64,000 nt of DNA from Prado023 sp963818445 (GTDB lineage: Bacteria > Actinomycetota > Actinomycetes > S36-B12 > CAIYMF01). Below are positions 7,965 to 16,714 of this stretch, piece by piece. Numbering within the stretch: the first letter of the stretch is position 1; each line of letters starts with the position of its first letter. The stretch is from the NCBI GenBank assembly GCA_963818445.1, contig CAWFSG010000021.1, forward strand, positions 62,001 through 126,000, read 5' to 3'. Below the pieces are notes generated by a model, which searched no databases, was not told the origin of the DNA, and saw only the letters and a program-made list of their open reading frames with translations. A program made the translations under genes and the position numbers.

Positions 7965-9713
7965 ATGCGCGGAGATGGCCGGCGGCTGCTCGTCTTCGGG
8001 TCCTACGACTCCGCGCTGCACCCCCGTGTTGCTGTGCTGCGCGACGGGCTCGCCGCCCGGGGGTGGCAGGTCCGGGAGCTCAACGAGCCCCTGGGGGCGG
8101 CAACCGCGGACAAGGTCGCGGCGGCGGGGTCACCTGCGGCGGCCCTGCGGCTGGTCGGGCGCCAGGTGCGCTCGTGGGCCGGCCTGGTCCGGGGATCGCG
8201 TAGGGCGCCGGCCCCCGACGTCGTGCTGGTCGGGTACATGGGCCACGCCGACGTGCACCTGGCCCGCCTGCGCTACCGGCGGTCAGTGATCGCCCTCGAC
8301 CACCTCGTGGGACTGGCCGACACGGTCCGCGATCGCAACCTGGGCGGTGGGCTGAAGCTGCGCATCCTCGATCTCGTCGACCGGAGCGCCCTGCGGGCCG
8401 CTGACGTGGTGGTCGTCGACACCGCGCTCCAGGCGCAGATGCTGCCCGAGGCGGCGCGCGAGCGGGCGGTGGTCGTACCGGTCGGTGCGGGCCGGGAGTG
8501 GTTCGCGGCGGCAGATCGCGCGGCGTCGGTGCCGGCCCCCGAGTCAGTGCCGGCCCCCGCCACGGTGCCGGCCCTCGTGTCGACCGAGCCCGCCCTCCGG
8601 GTGGTCTTCTTCGGCCTGTTCACCCCGTTGCAGGGCGCCCCGACGATCGGACGGGCGATCGACCTGCTTCGCGACGAACCCATCGAGTTCACCATGGTCG
8701 GGCACGGGCAGGACCTCGCGGAGACCCGCGAGCTGACCCGCGGCAGCGCCCGCGTGCGCTGGCTGGACTGGGTCGATTCCCACGACCTGCCGGACCTGGT
8801 CGCCGCCCACGACGTGAGCCTGGGCATCTTCGGCACCGGGCCCAAGGCCCAGCGCGTCGTCCCCACCAAGGTCTACCAGGGGCTGGCCGCTGGCTGTGCG
8901 GTCGTGACCGCGCGGACACCGGCAGCAGGTACCCTCGGGGACGCAGTCGTGTCCGTGCCGCCGGGTGATCCGCATGCCCTCGCCGACGCGCTGCGACACC
9001 TCGCCCTCGACAAGGAGTCGCTCACCGTGGCCCGTGACCGTGCCCGCGCTGCCGCCGAGCAGTTCTCGCCGGAGTCGTCCACGGCGGGACTCGACGCCCG
9101 CCTCGCGGCTGCCCCCGGTCGCCGTGTCGCGCTGCCGCCCCTGACCTTCAACGCCCACTTGCGCTGGGACGTCATCACTCGCGAGCTCGCGGGTCGCGAC
9201 GTGACCAGCGTGCTGGAGATCGGGCCGGGCGAGGGTGCGGTGGCCTGCCGGCTCGCGCCGGGCCGCGCGTACACCGGCGTGGAGCTGTCCGACCGCACGC
9301 GGGCGATCACCGAGCAGCGCCTGGTGCAGCTGGGCGCTCCGGGCCGGCTGGTCGCGTCCTTGGAGGACCTCCCAGCCGACGAGCGCTTCGACCTGGTGTG
9401 CGCGTTCGAGGTCATCGAGCACATCGACGCCGACCAGGAGGCGCTGGCCACGTGGGCGGCCCGCCTGCGCCCCGGGGGCACCCTGCTGATCTCGACGCCG
9501 TCCGGGCCCGACCGCATGGGCGCCGCCGACGAGATCGCGGGGCACTTCCGGCGGTACTCGGCCGAGGGGCTCGCGGCGATGGCCGGCGACTGCGGGCTGG
9601 TCGACGTCCGGGTCACCCACGTGGGCTACCCGGTCGGCTACCTGTCTGGAGCGGGTGCGCAACACGGTCGCCGCGCGACGGCTGGCCAGGGCGGACCGGG
9701 AGGCCGGCAGTGA
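7965..9713 (+). CDS. Glycosyltransferase fused to SAM-dependent methyltransferase (C-terminus altered by frameshift)
   Basis: The ATG at 7965 has GAGGAGG 6 nt upstream. Residues 1-380 form a GT-B type glycosyltransferase (FFGLFTPLQGAPTIGRAIDLL, then VVPTKVYQGLAAGCAVVTA). Residues 390-560 are a class I methyltransferase (VLEIGPGEGAVACRL motif I; FEVIEHID). A linker carries repeats of VPAPESVPAPATVPA. The encoded protein ends with an out-of-frame tail after GYPVGYLS. Deleting one T at 9645 restores GYLLERVRNTVAARRLARA and continues to 9873, where the stop overlaps the next gene's GTG. First gene of a sugar-transfer operon; acceptor unknown. Confidence 0.8.
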   Translation: MRGDGRRLLVFGSYDSALHPRVAVLRDGLAARGWQVRELNEPLGAATADKVAAAGSPAAALRLVGRQVRSWAGLVRGSRRAPAPDVVLVGYMGHADVHLARLRYRRSVIALDHLVGLADTVRDRNLGGGLKLRILDLVDRSALRAADVVVVDTALQAQMLPEAARERAVVVPVGAGREWFAAADRAASVPAPESVPAPATVPALVSTEPALRVVFFGLFTPLQGAPTIGRAIDLLRDEPIEFTMVGHGQDLAETRELTRGSARVRWLDWVDSHDLPDLVAAHDVSLGIFGTGPKAQRVVPTKVYQGLAAGCAVVTARTPAAGTLGDAVVSVPPGDPHALADALRHLALDKESLTVARDRARAAAEQFSPESSTAGLDARLAAAPGRRVALPPLTFNAHLRWDVITRELAGRDVTSVLEIGPGEGAVACRLAPGRAYTGVELSDRTRAITEQRLVQLGAPGRLVASLEDLPADERFDLVCAFEVIEHIDADQEALATWAARLRPGGTLLISTPSGPDRMGAADEIAGHFRRYSAEGLAAMAGDCGLVDVRVTHVGYPVGYLSGAGAQHGRRATAGQGGPGGRQ

Positions 9714-9873
9714 CGCGGTGGCCGCGGCCACCGAGCAGAGCAGCTCGTTCCTGCAGCCCCCGTCGTGGTCGGGCAGGGCCACTGAGCTGGCCTCCGCACC
9801 CGGGATCTGGATGCAGCGCCGCCGCCCCGACACCGGGACCGGGCTGGTCCTGGTCGCCCGCGCCCCGCAGTGA
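9646..9873 (+). pseudogene. Detached C-terminal end of the glycosyltransferase-methyltransferase
   Basis: This frame encodes LERVRNTVAARRLARA... to LQRRRP-like GIWMQRRRPDTGTGLVLVARAPQ, which matches the C-terminus expected of actinobacterial methyltransferases of this type. It becomes continuous with the upstream gene if the extra T at 9645 is removed. Its TGA (9871-9873) overlaps the GTG of the next gene, the usual sign of translational coupling, which supports it as the ancestral end. Confidence 0.7.
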
Positions 9874-10871
9874 CCGACCCCACCCCCGGCCCCGGCCCGG
9901 ACCCCACCCCGGGCCTGGCGCCCGACCCACCGCAGCCTCCTGCCGGCTGGCGGGGGCGGACCGTGTCGCTGGTCCTGGTGGTGGCCGTCGCCGTGTTCCT
10001 CGGGGTGGCGCTCGTGCGCAACTGGCAGGCAGTGCGCAGCGACCTGCAGGAGCTGTCGTGGGTCGACCTCCTCGCCTCCGGGATCGCCGGGGCCCTGGCG
10101 GTGACCTGCTCCGGGATGGGATGGCGCGTCGTCCTGACGGGCCTTGGCCAGCGCGTGCCCGTGCACCCCGCGCTGACGATCTTCTTCGCCGGGCAGCTGG
10201 GCAAGTACGTCCCGGGGTCGGTGTGGACCGCGGCCATCCAGGCCGATCTCGGCCGGCGGCGGAGCATCGCCCGCTCGACCATGCTCGTCAGCTACGTGAT
10301 CGCGCTCATGATCGCGGTGGCCACCGGCGGCCTGGTCGGGCTCCTGGTCCTGTTCGGGGCCGGGGCGCCTCGGGCCATGGCGCTGTGGATCCTGCTGCTG
10401 GCCGCCATCGTGGGTGCGGCACTCCTGCGCCCGGGCTGGATGAACCGGATCCTGAGGTGGGCCTTCACCCGAGCGGGCCGAACCCCGCCACCGGTCGAGC
10501 TCCCCGGACGGGCCCTGGCTGCGTCCGTCGCCTGGTTGATCGCCTGCTGGGGTTTGTTCGGACTGCACGCCTGGTTGCTTGCCCGCCCGCTCGGCGCCGG
10601 AGCAGCGGACCTCGCGCCGACCGTGGGCGCCTTCGCGCTGGCCTTCGTCGCCGGGGTGCTCGTGGTGCCCCTTCCCGCCGGTGCCGGTGTGCGCGAGGGA
10701 GTCCTCGTGGCGACGCTCGCCGGCTCCATCGGGGCGCCGGCCGCCCTGACTGTCAGCCTCGTCTCGCGCCTGGTCCTGCTCGGCGTGGACCTGGTGATGG
10801 CGGCCCTGTTCGGCGTCGGCAGGGCAGCCCGCGCGGTCCGGTCCCGGGGCGAGCGCCCCTCGACGGAGTAG
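9870..10871 (+). CDS. Lysylphosphatidylglycerol synthase-type/UPF0104 membrane protein (flippase-like)
   Basis: 333 aa with a proline-rich N-terminus and about eight membrane segments. The family signature FFAGQLGKYVPGSVW, then a late glycine-rich segment with VPLPAGAGVREGV, matches the AglD/LPG-synthase transmembrane family (PF03706). Such proteins often sit in glycan operons and are thought to move or present lipid-linked intermediates. The GTG overlaps the TGA of the restored upstream reading frame by 2 nt. Role in this operon is inferred from context. Confidence 0.8.
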   Translation: MTDPTPGPGPDPTPGLAPDPPQPPAGWRGRTVSLVLVVAVAVFLGVALVRNWQAVRSDLQELSWVDLLASGIAGALAVTCSGMGWRVVLTGLGQRVPVHPALTIFFAGQLGKYVPGSVWTAAIQADLGRRRSIARSTMLVSYVIALMIAVATGGLVGLLVLFGAGAPRAMALWILLLAAIVGAALLRPGWMNRILRWAFTRAGRTPPPVELPGRALAASVAWLIACWGLFGLHAWLLARPLGAGAADLAPTVGAFALAFVAGVLVVPLPAGAGVREGVLVATLAGSIGAPAALTVSLVSRLVLLGVDLVMAALFGVGRAARAVRSRGERPSTE

Positions 10872-10944
10872 GGCAGAGCGGCAGCGGCAGTTATCCTCGA
10901 TGCTGAGCCCTGCCGCGGGGCGCGCCCGTCACTGCGAGGTTGTC

Positions 10945-12084
10945 GTGAAGCTGATCATCCAGATCCCCTGCCTGAACGAGGCCGACCACCTGCCCGCGAC
11001 CCTGAGCACCCTGCCCCGAGAGGTCCCGGGCTTCGACGTCGTGGAGTGGCTGGTCATCGACGATGGGTCAACCGATGACACCCGGCAGGTCGCCCTGGCC
11101 TGCGGCGTCGACCACGTGATCGGCTTCCCGCGCAACCGTGGCCTTGCGGCCGCGTTCTCCTACGGGATCGAGGAGTCGCTGCGCCGGGGTGCGGACGTCA
11201 TCGTGAACACCGACGCCGACAACCAGTACGACTCCTCCTGCATCCCCGCGCTGGTCGCGCCGGTTCTGGCCGGCGAGGCCGACATCGTGGTGGGGGATCG
11301 ACAGACAGGGCGCGTCGCGGAGTTCAGCGTCGTCAAGCGGGCGCTGCAGACCGCCGGGACGAGCGTGGTGCGGTCCCTGTCCGGGCTGTCCGTCGGGGAC
11401 GCCACGAGCGGGTTCCGTGCCTACTCGCGCGCGGCCGCGCTGTCCCTGGTCATCACCACGCCCTACACCTACACGCTGGAATCGCTGATCCAGGCCGGCA
11501 ACAGCCGCCTCGCCCTGGCGAACGTCCCGGTGACCCGCAACGACTCGGTGCGGCCCAGCCGGCTGTTCGGGTCGATGTGGGGGTACGTGCGCCGCAACAG
11601 CCTGGCGCTGTTCCGTGTGCTGTCGTACTACACCCCGCTGAAGTTCTTCTGGACGTTGGCCGCGGTGCTGGCGGTCGGGGCGCTCGTGGCGTGGCTGCCG
11701 TGGACCCTCGACTGGCTCCAGGACGGCAATGCCAGCGGCCACATGCAGTCGATCATCCTGGGTGCGGTGCTGGCGATCTCCTGCGTGCAGATGTTCGCCC
11801 TCGGGGTCATCGCCGACCAGATCTCCAGCCTCCGCGCGATCGGGATCCGAACCCTGCGCGAGACCCGGGAGCTGCACTACGGGACCCTCTACGCCGACGC
11901 CCGGGTCGCGCCGTCAGCGCCGGTGCCGCAGGTCACGCCCCCGGCCACGCCCGACGCCCGGGTCGCGCCTGCGGCCGCCGTGCCGCAGGTGGGCGCTGAC
12001 CTCCCGCCCGCCGTGGCCCTGGACACACAGCCCGGTGCCGGGGATCCCGCGGGGCGCCTCGACGTGCAGCCCCAGGTGCGGTGA
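10945..12084 (+). CDS. Family 2 glycosyltransferase with C-terminal membrane segments
   Basis: 379 aa. The GT2 domain (residues 1-220) starts KLIIQIPCLNEADHLPATL and has the nucleotide site VIDDGSTDDT and the DXD region VNTDADNQY. Two membrane segments follow (about 235-310), the DPM1/GtrB-like layout for polyprenyl-phosphate sugar synthesis. The C-terminus has a proline/alanine repeat with two copies of PDARVAP. Start GTG 10945 has GAGG 5 nt upstream; upstream GC-rich codons look non-coding. It likely supplies a lipid-linked sugar to the GT39/GT83-like protein encoded next. Confidence 0.85.
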   Translation: MKLIIQIPCLNEADHLPATLSTLPREVPGFDVVEWLVIDDGSTDDTRQVALACGVDHVIGFPRNRGLAAAFSYGIEESLRRGADVIVNTDADNQYDSSCIPALVAPVLAGEADIVVGDRQTGRVAEFSVVKRALQTAGTSVVRSLSGLSVGDATSGFRAYSRAAALSLVITTPYTYTLESLIQAGNSRLALANVPVTRNDSVRPSRLFGSMWGYVRRNSLALFRVLSYYTPLKFFWTLAAVLAVGALVAWLPWTLDWLQDGNASGHMQSIILGAVLAISCVQMFALGVIADQISSLRAIGIRTLRETRELHYGTLYADARVAPSAPVPQVTPPATPDARVAPAAAVPQVGADLPPAVALDTQPGAGDPAGRLDVQPQVR

Positions 12085-12144
12085 GCGTTCCCTCGGCCAG
12101 CGCCACCCAGGCCGACGGTCGGTCCGAGGCGTCGGGGACCCCGG

Positions 12145-14181
12145 ATGCGGGGGCCGACGCGCCAGTCCCGGCCGGGGTGGCCCTCGCGGGTCGTCACTGC
12201 CCTGCCCTCGCGTCTGCCGGTCGTCTTCTTCTGGTTCGCGCTGGTGGCGTGCCTGACGGTCATGACCGGGACGTTCCGCCCGATCGTCGTGCTGCCGGCC
12301 ATCGCGCTCGTGGTGGCGCTGACCTGGCGGATGCTGCCCGAGCCGGTGCCGGTCACCCGGGATTTCCGCCGCGGGGCAGCCTGGGCGCTGGGACTCGTGG
12401 TGGCGTGGGTCGGGCTCAACATCGCATTCGTCGGCGAGATCCTCCTGGTCCAACGCGACCCCGGGTTCCTGGCCCTCGAGGGCATCTGGCTCACCACCCA
12501 CGCCGACCCGAGCATCCCGATCCGGTCGGCCGCCGAGCTCTCCGCGCAGGTCCCCGACGTGCAGGTGATCTCGGATGCCTTCTGGCGATTCGGCGACGAG
12601 ATCCACGCCCAGGGAGCCAAGACCTTCCCCGGACTGCTGGCGATGGTCGGGTGGGTCCTCGGCCTGCGGGGTGTGCTGGTCGGCAACCTGCTGATCGGGG
12701 CGGTCGGGCTGCTCGCCGTCTACGACGTGGCGCGCCGGCTCATCGGCCCCCGGTGGGGCCTCGTGCCGGTCGCGACGTTGGCCCTGAGCACCCCGATGAT
12801 CTACTTCAGCCGATCCACGTTCACCGAGCCGACGAACATCGTGCTCACGTTCGGCGGCCTGGCCGTCCTGTGGAGCGCGTTCCGTGACCCACGGCTGTCA
12901 CGCTTCGCCCTCGGCGGGGCGATGGTCGGCGCCACCGCCCTGAGCCGCATCGACGGGGCCGCTGTCTCCGCCGGCCTGATCCTCGGCCTCGGGGTGGTCG
13001 CGGCCGTGAGTGCCCCGGACGACCGCCGGCGCCGGATCTGGGGGCTGCTCGTGGCCACGGCTGCAGCCCTGGCGATGGTCGGGCTCGGATACCTCGACCT
13101 CGCGCTGCACAGCGCCGGCTACCTCGAGGACCACCGCAGCCTGTACGTGCAGCTGCTGGCGCTGCTCGGGGCCTGCCTGGTGGCGGTCGGCGCCCTGGTC
13201 GTGGTGCTGCGCTGGGGACGGCTGCGCTCCTGGTTGGCCGCCCGCCGGGGCATGCTGGGCACCGTCGCGGCCTGGTTGGTCGTGGCCGCCGCCGTCGTGC
13301 TGGCGAGCCGCCCGTTGTGGATGCAGCGGAACCTGATCGAGCCCGGCTCCGGGCAGGCGTGGTTCATTGCGGCAGCCCAGCGCTCGGCGGGAGTGGCCGT
13401 CGACGGGACCCGCAGCTACGACGAGATGACCGTGACGTGGCTCGGCTGGTACCTCGGGCCGCTCACGCTGGTGCTCGCGGTGGCCGGCACGGCACTGCTG
13501 ATGCGGCGCTCCATCGTCGGGTGGCGCCCCGAGATCCTGGTGCTGCTGGCCACGCTCGGGATCCCTGCCCTGCTCTACCTGATCCGCCCGGCGATCACCC
13601 CGGACCACATCTGGGCGATGCGGCGCTTCCTGCCCGCCGTGATCCCCGCTGCGCTGCTGATGGCCGGCTGGACATTGCCCGGGATCCATCGGGCGGCCCG
13701 GTCGCGCTGGCAGCGCGTCGGCGCCTGGGTGCTCGTGGCGGGAGTCCTGCTGCCACCGCTTGCGACCTGGGGCACGCTGATCGTCACCACCGAGTACGGC
13801 GGCCGTGCCGAGCAGGTCGCGCAGGTGTGCGACGCCGTGACCGGCACGCGGGTCGTGGTGGTGCGCGACGGGGGGCCGCCCTGGCTGCCGACCCTGCGGA
13901 TCGTGTGCGACGTCGACGTGGTCGAGGTGGGCCCCCGACCCACCGCCGAGGAGCTGGCCGGGATCCGCGACGCGTGGGGCGGTGACGTGCTCGTGATGAC
14001 CGACGCCCGCCAGCTCGTGCCCTGGTCCGCCGCCTGGCCGGACCCCTGGCTGCGCACGCCCCTGGCCCGCTGGCCGCACAGCCTGTACCCGTCGTTCTCG
14101 CCGATCCGGTTCACCAGCGACGTGTGGCTCGGGACGATCGAGGACGACGGCTCGGTCACGCCCCTGGCCCCGCCCGGGTAG
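12145..14181 (+). CDS. Multi-spanning membrane glycosyltransferase-like protein (GT39/GT83-type)
   Basis: About 678 aa with many hydrophobic helices in a PMT/ArnT-like arrangement: a large periplasmic-type loop with acidic residues early (GEILLVQRDPG...FWRFGDEIHAQGAKTFPG), a block of helices, and a soluble C-terminus. Likely uses a polyprenyl-linked sugar made by the preceding GT2. The ATG at 12145 opens the frame, but codon use in the other frame from GTG 12081 (which overlaps the GT2 stop) looks coding as far as about 12182. A single extra T at 12184 could have split the true N-terminus. Donor and acceptor unknown. Confidence 0.75.
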   Translation: MRGPTRQSRPGWPSRVVTALPSRLPVVFFWFALVACLTVMTGTFRPIVVLPAIALVVALTWRMLPEPVPVTRDFRRGAAWALGLVVAWVGLNIAFVGEILLVQRDPGFLALEGIWLTTHADPSIPIRSAAELSAQVPDVQVISDAFWRFGDEIHAQGAKTFPGLLAMVGWVLGLRGVLVGNLLIGAVGLLAVYDVARRLIGPRWGLVPVATLALSTPMIYFSRSTFTEPTNIVLTFGGLAVLWSAFRDPRLSRFALGGAMVGATALSRIDGAAVSAGLILGLGVVAAVSAPDDRRRRIWGLLVATAAALAMVGLGYLDLALHSAGYLEDHRSLYVQLLALLGACLVAVGALVVVLRWGRLRSWLAARRGMLGTVAAWLVVAAAVVLASRPLWMQRNLIEPGSGQAWFIAAAQRSAGVAVDGTRSYDEMTVTWLGWYLGPLTLVLAVAGTALLMRRSIVGWRPEILVLLATLGIPALLYLIRPAITPDHIWAMRRFLPAVIPAALLMAGWTLPGIHRAARSRWQRVGAWVLVAGVLLPPLATWGTLIVTTEYGGRAEQVAQVCDAVTGTRVVVVRDGGPPWLPTLRIVCDVDVVEVGPRPTAEELAGIRDAWGGDVLVMTDARQLVPWSAAWPDPWLRTPLARWPHSLYPSFSPIRFTSDVWLGTIEDDGSVTPLAPPG

Positions 14182-14193
14182 GTCGGCGATCGG

Positions 14194-14916
14194 CTAGCCG
14201 ACGATGTTCGCCGCCGCCTGGTCGATCAGGGCGTCGGTCCAGGCCGGGTCGAGCGCGGTGTCGGGGTTCTTCTCGGACTCCCCGGGCTCGGACTCCACGG
14301 CGTACAGCTCGCGGAAGCGCATGTAGTGGACGGTGTCACCCGAGCGCATGACCGTGCTGACCACGTCGTCCGATGGCCGGAACACAGCGGTCACTCGGAA
14401 TCCGTCGACCGTGCCGGGGACCTCGCCGATCGTGGTGGTCGGGGGCTCACCCGTGAACTCCGGGTTGGTGGTGAATGCCTCATCACAGGACTGTGCCTGG
14501 GTGCGGGCCCTCGTCACGGCCTCCGTGGCCGCGGATTCGTCGGCGTACACGATCGCGTACTGGTCCACCTGGGCCGCGCCAGCCGTCCCGAAGGTCCACG
14601 CGGCGGCCACCGCTCCGGGTTCGACGACGCTCGGCGGCCCCTCATCGGCCTTCCCGACCGTGGAACAGATCATGAACTGCGCCCACGGCGCGCTGATCTC
14701 GTCGGCCTCTGCTGTGTAGGCCGCTGTGGCATCGCTGACCGTGCCGGGTGCCACAGGCTCGATCTCCTCGGCGGGAACGAGGGCAGCCTGGGCCCGATCG
14801 AGCACCGTCAATGTCGATGTCGGCGCGGGTGAGGCGCCGGGATCCGACTCCCCCGACGCGCAGCCTGTGATCACGATGGCGGCTGCAACCAGCCATGCCA
14901 GTCGTTCACCACGCAT
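14194..14916 (-). CDS. Putative lipoprotein
   Basis: 240 aa. A signal peptide with lipobox (RLAWLVAAAIVITGC, Cys at about residue 20) predicts lipid anchoring on the outer face of the membrane, followed by a Ser/Pro/Thr-rich linker and a globular domain without a family I recognise. Two cysteines (CSTVGKADEG and SCDEAF) may form a disulphide. The ATG has AGGGGG upstream at a good distance; the longer upstream frame lacks coding character. Converges with the membrane glycosyltransferase gene, 12 nt apart. Confidence 0.75.
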   Translation of the reverse strand: MRGERLAWLVAAAIVITGCASGESDPGASPAPTSTLTVLDRAQAALVPAEEIEPVAPGTVSDATAAYTAEADEISAPWAQFMICSTVGKADEGPPSVVEPGAVAAAWTFGTAGAAQVDQYAIVYADESAATEAVTRARTQAQSCDEAFTTNPEFTGEPPTTTIGEVPGTVDGFRVTAVFRPSDDVVSTVMRSGDTVHYMRFRELYAVESEPGESEKNPDTALDPAWTDALIDQAAANIVG

Positions 14917-15149
14917 CGTGTCCACCCCCTTCGGGGATCGGGTCCGTCTTCGAGCGGGTCGCCCTCCAAGTCCACGGTTCCACCGCCGTGGCGCCCCCGG
15001 TAGGGAAGGAGGTCCCGCGCGCGATCCAGGCAGGGTGTTGTCGTTCCAGGGGCACCAATCTGCCTGGATCGTGGTCGGGCCCGGGGAGGCCCGGTTCCCA
15101 GCGGGCGGCGCACCCGGCAGGATGGGCATCCAACCCGGAAGGAGGCCCC

Positions 15150-16050
15150 GTGCGCCGTCGATTCGTCACCTGCGATGTCTTCACCGACACCCGCTTCGGT
15201 GGCAACCCCCTGGCCGTCGTGCTCGATGCCGAGGGGCTCAGCGACGCCCAGATGCAGCAGGTCGCCCGGGAGTTCAACTACTCCGAGACGACCTTCGTGC
15301 TGCCCGCCGAGCACGGTCATGACCGACGAGTGCGGATCTTCACGCCGAGCCGGGAGGTCCCGTTCGCGGGTCATCCGAACGTCGGCACGGCGTTCGTCCT
15401 GGCCTCATTGGGCGAGTTCGGGCGCGTCGACGATCCGCTCGTGGTGACGTTCGAGGAGGTCGCCGGGCTGGTGCCCGTGTCGGTGCAGCGACTCGAGGGC
15501 GGCCGGATCCGGTGCGAGCTGAAGGCCCCCGAGGCCCTGTCCCTCGGCGCGGAGCTGCCGGTCGCGGCGGTCGCTGAGGCGGTGGGACTGGTGCCGCGGG
15601 ACATCGTCCTCGAACGGCACGCCCCCCGCGTGGCCTCGGTCGGACTCGAGTTCATCGTCGCTGAGCTCGCGGACCGCTCGGCGCTCGAGCGGGCACGCCC
15701 CGACGAGGCCGCTCTCAAGCGACTGGTCGCATCTCGGCGCGTCCACCCCGGACATCCACCTGTACGTGACCGACGGGACCGACGGGTTCGACCTGCGGGC
15801 GCGCATGTTCGCGCCATTCGACGGCGTGACTGAGGACCCGGCCACAGGAAGCGCGAACTGCGCCCTGGTCGGACTGCTCGCCAGCCTCGACGACACCGAT
15901 GGCGATCGGTCGTGGCGGATCGCCCAAGGGGTGGAGATGGGCCGCCCGAGTGTCCTGGAGGCGAGGGTCCAGCGGGTCGGCGGCGAGGTGGCCGGCGTGT
16001 GGATCGGCGGCAGCTCGGTGCTGGTCAGCGAGGGCACCATCGAGGTCTGA
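15150..16050 (+). pseudogene. PhzF-family isomerase, frameshifted
   Basis: GTG 15150 is preceded by GGAAGGAGG. The first part (to the stop at 15833) reads as PhzF: FVTCDVFTDTRFGGNPLAVVLDA, the catalytic-Glu region FNYSETTFVL, and the fold centre PFAGHPNVGTAFVL. After LKRLVA the frame breaks. The next frame (to 16050) continues the family: STPDIHLYVTDG, EDPATGSANCALVGLL, EGTIEV. Removing one T at 15732 (or 15734) gives a 299-aa protein of normal PhzF length. PhzF proteins are often isomerases of unknown substrate; this copy is inactive as written unless the base is a sequence error. Confidence 0.8.
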
Positions 16051-16192
16051 GGTTCCGAGGACCTTGGGCTCTGGCCGTGCCCGGCGGCCGGGCAGGAGAC
16101 TGGGGCTGAGGGAGCCCGGGCGGGTACGCCGCAGGTGCACGGGGCCGCAGGCAGCGGTCGGGTGGGTCTCAGCCGGAAGGAGGCCCAGGGCC

Positions 16193-16639
16193 ATGACCTC
16201 GGTTACGCACAAGCGCAGCGAGCACATCGACGCCCCGGTGGAGACGGTATTCGAGTACGTGAAGGATCCGCGAAACTTCTTCGGGGCCTTCCCCGAGAAG
16301 GATCGGAGCCACACGGCGCTGACCGATGTGAACCTCACCCCCGAAGGGGTCGGGTCGACCTACAAGATGATGGGCCGGATGCTCCTGCTGTTCCACATGG
16401 AGTGGGTCCTGACCCGGGAGCAGTACGTCCCCAACGAGCTGATCGTGGACCGGGCATCCACGGGTGGGGTGTTCACCTACACCTTCGAGCCGGGCGATCC
16501 GACGGGTACCACTCTGTCCCTGTCCTTCGGGTGGTTCGCGGTGCCGATCGTGGGCGGCATGCTCGATCGCGTCTCCTGGGACGGCGACCGTGACCTCGAC
16601 GTCGTCCTGGCCAACATCAAGAAGGCCATCGAGTCCTGA
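16193..16639 (+). CDS. SRPBCC (START/Bet v1-like) family protein
   Basis: 148 aa. It begins TSVTHKRSEHIDAPVETVFEYVKDP, the usual first strand and helices of SRPBCC domains, and ends with the long C-terminal helix (DRDLDVVLANIKKAIE). The fold binds hydrophobic ligands or acts as a cyclase/stress protein. GGAAGGAGG lies upstream of ATG 16193, and the longer upstream frame is a shadow of the PhzF gene. Ligand unknown. Confidence 0.8.
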   Translation: MTSVTHKRSEHIDAPVETVFEYVKDPRNFFGAFPEKDRSHTALTDVNLTPEGVGSTYKMMGRMLLLFHMEWVLTREQYVPNELIVDRASTGGVFTYTFEPGDPTGTTLSLSFGWFAVPIVGGMLDRVSWDGDRDLDVVLANIKKAIES

Positions 16640-16714
16640 CAGCGGGACGGTACCGGGCCGGCGGCGAGCACGATCCGCGCCCGCCGTCGCGAGGTTCTAC
16701 GGCACGGCTTGGGC

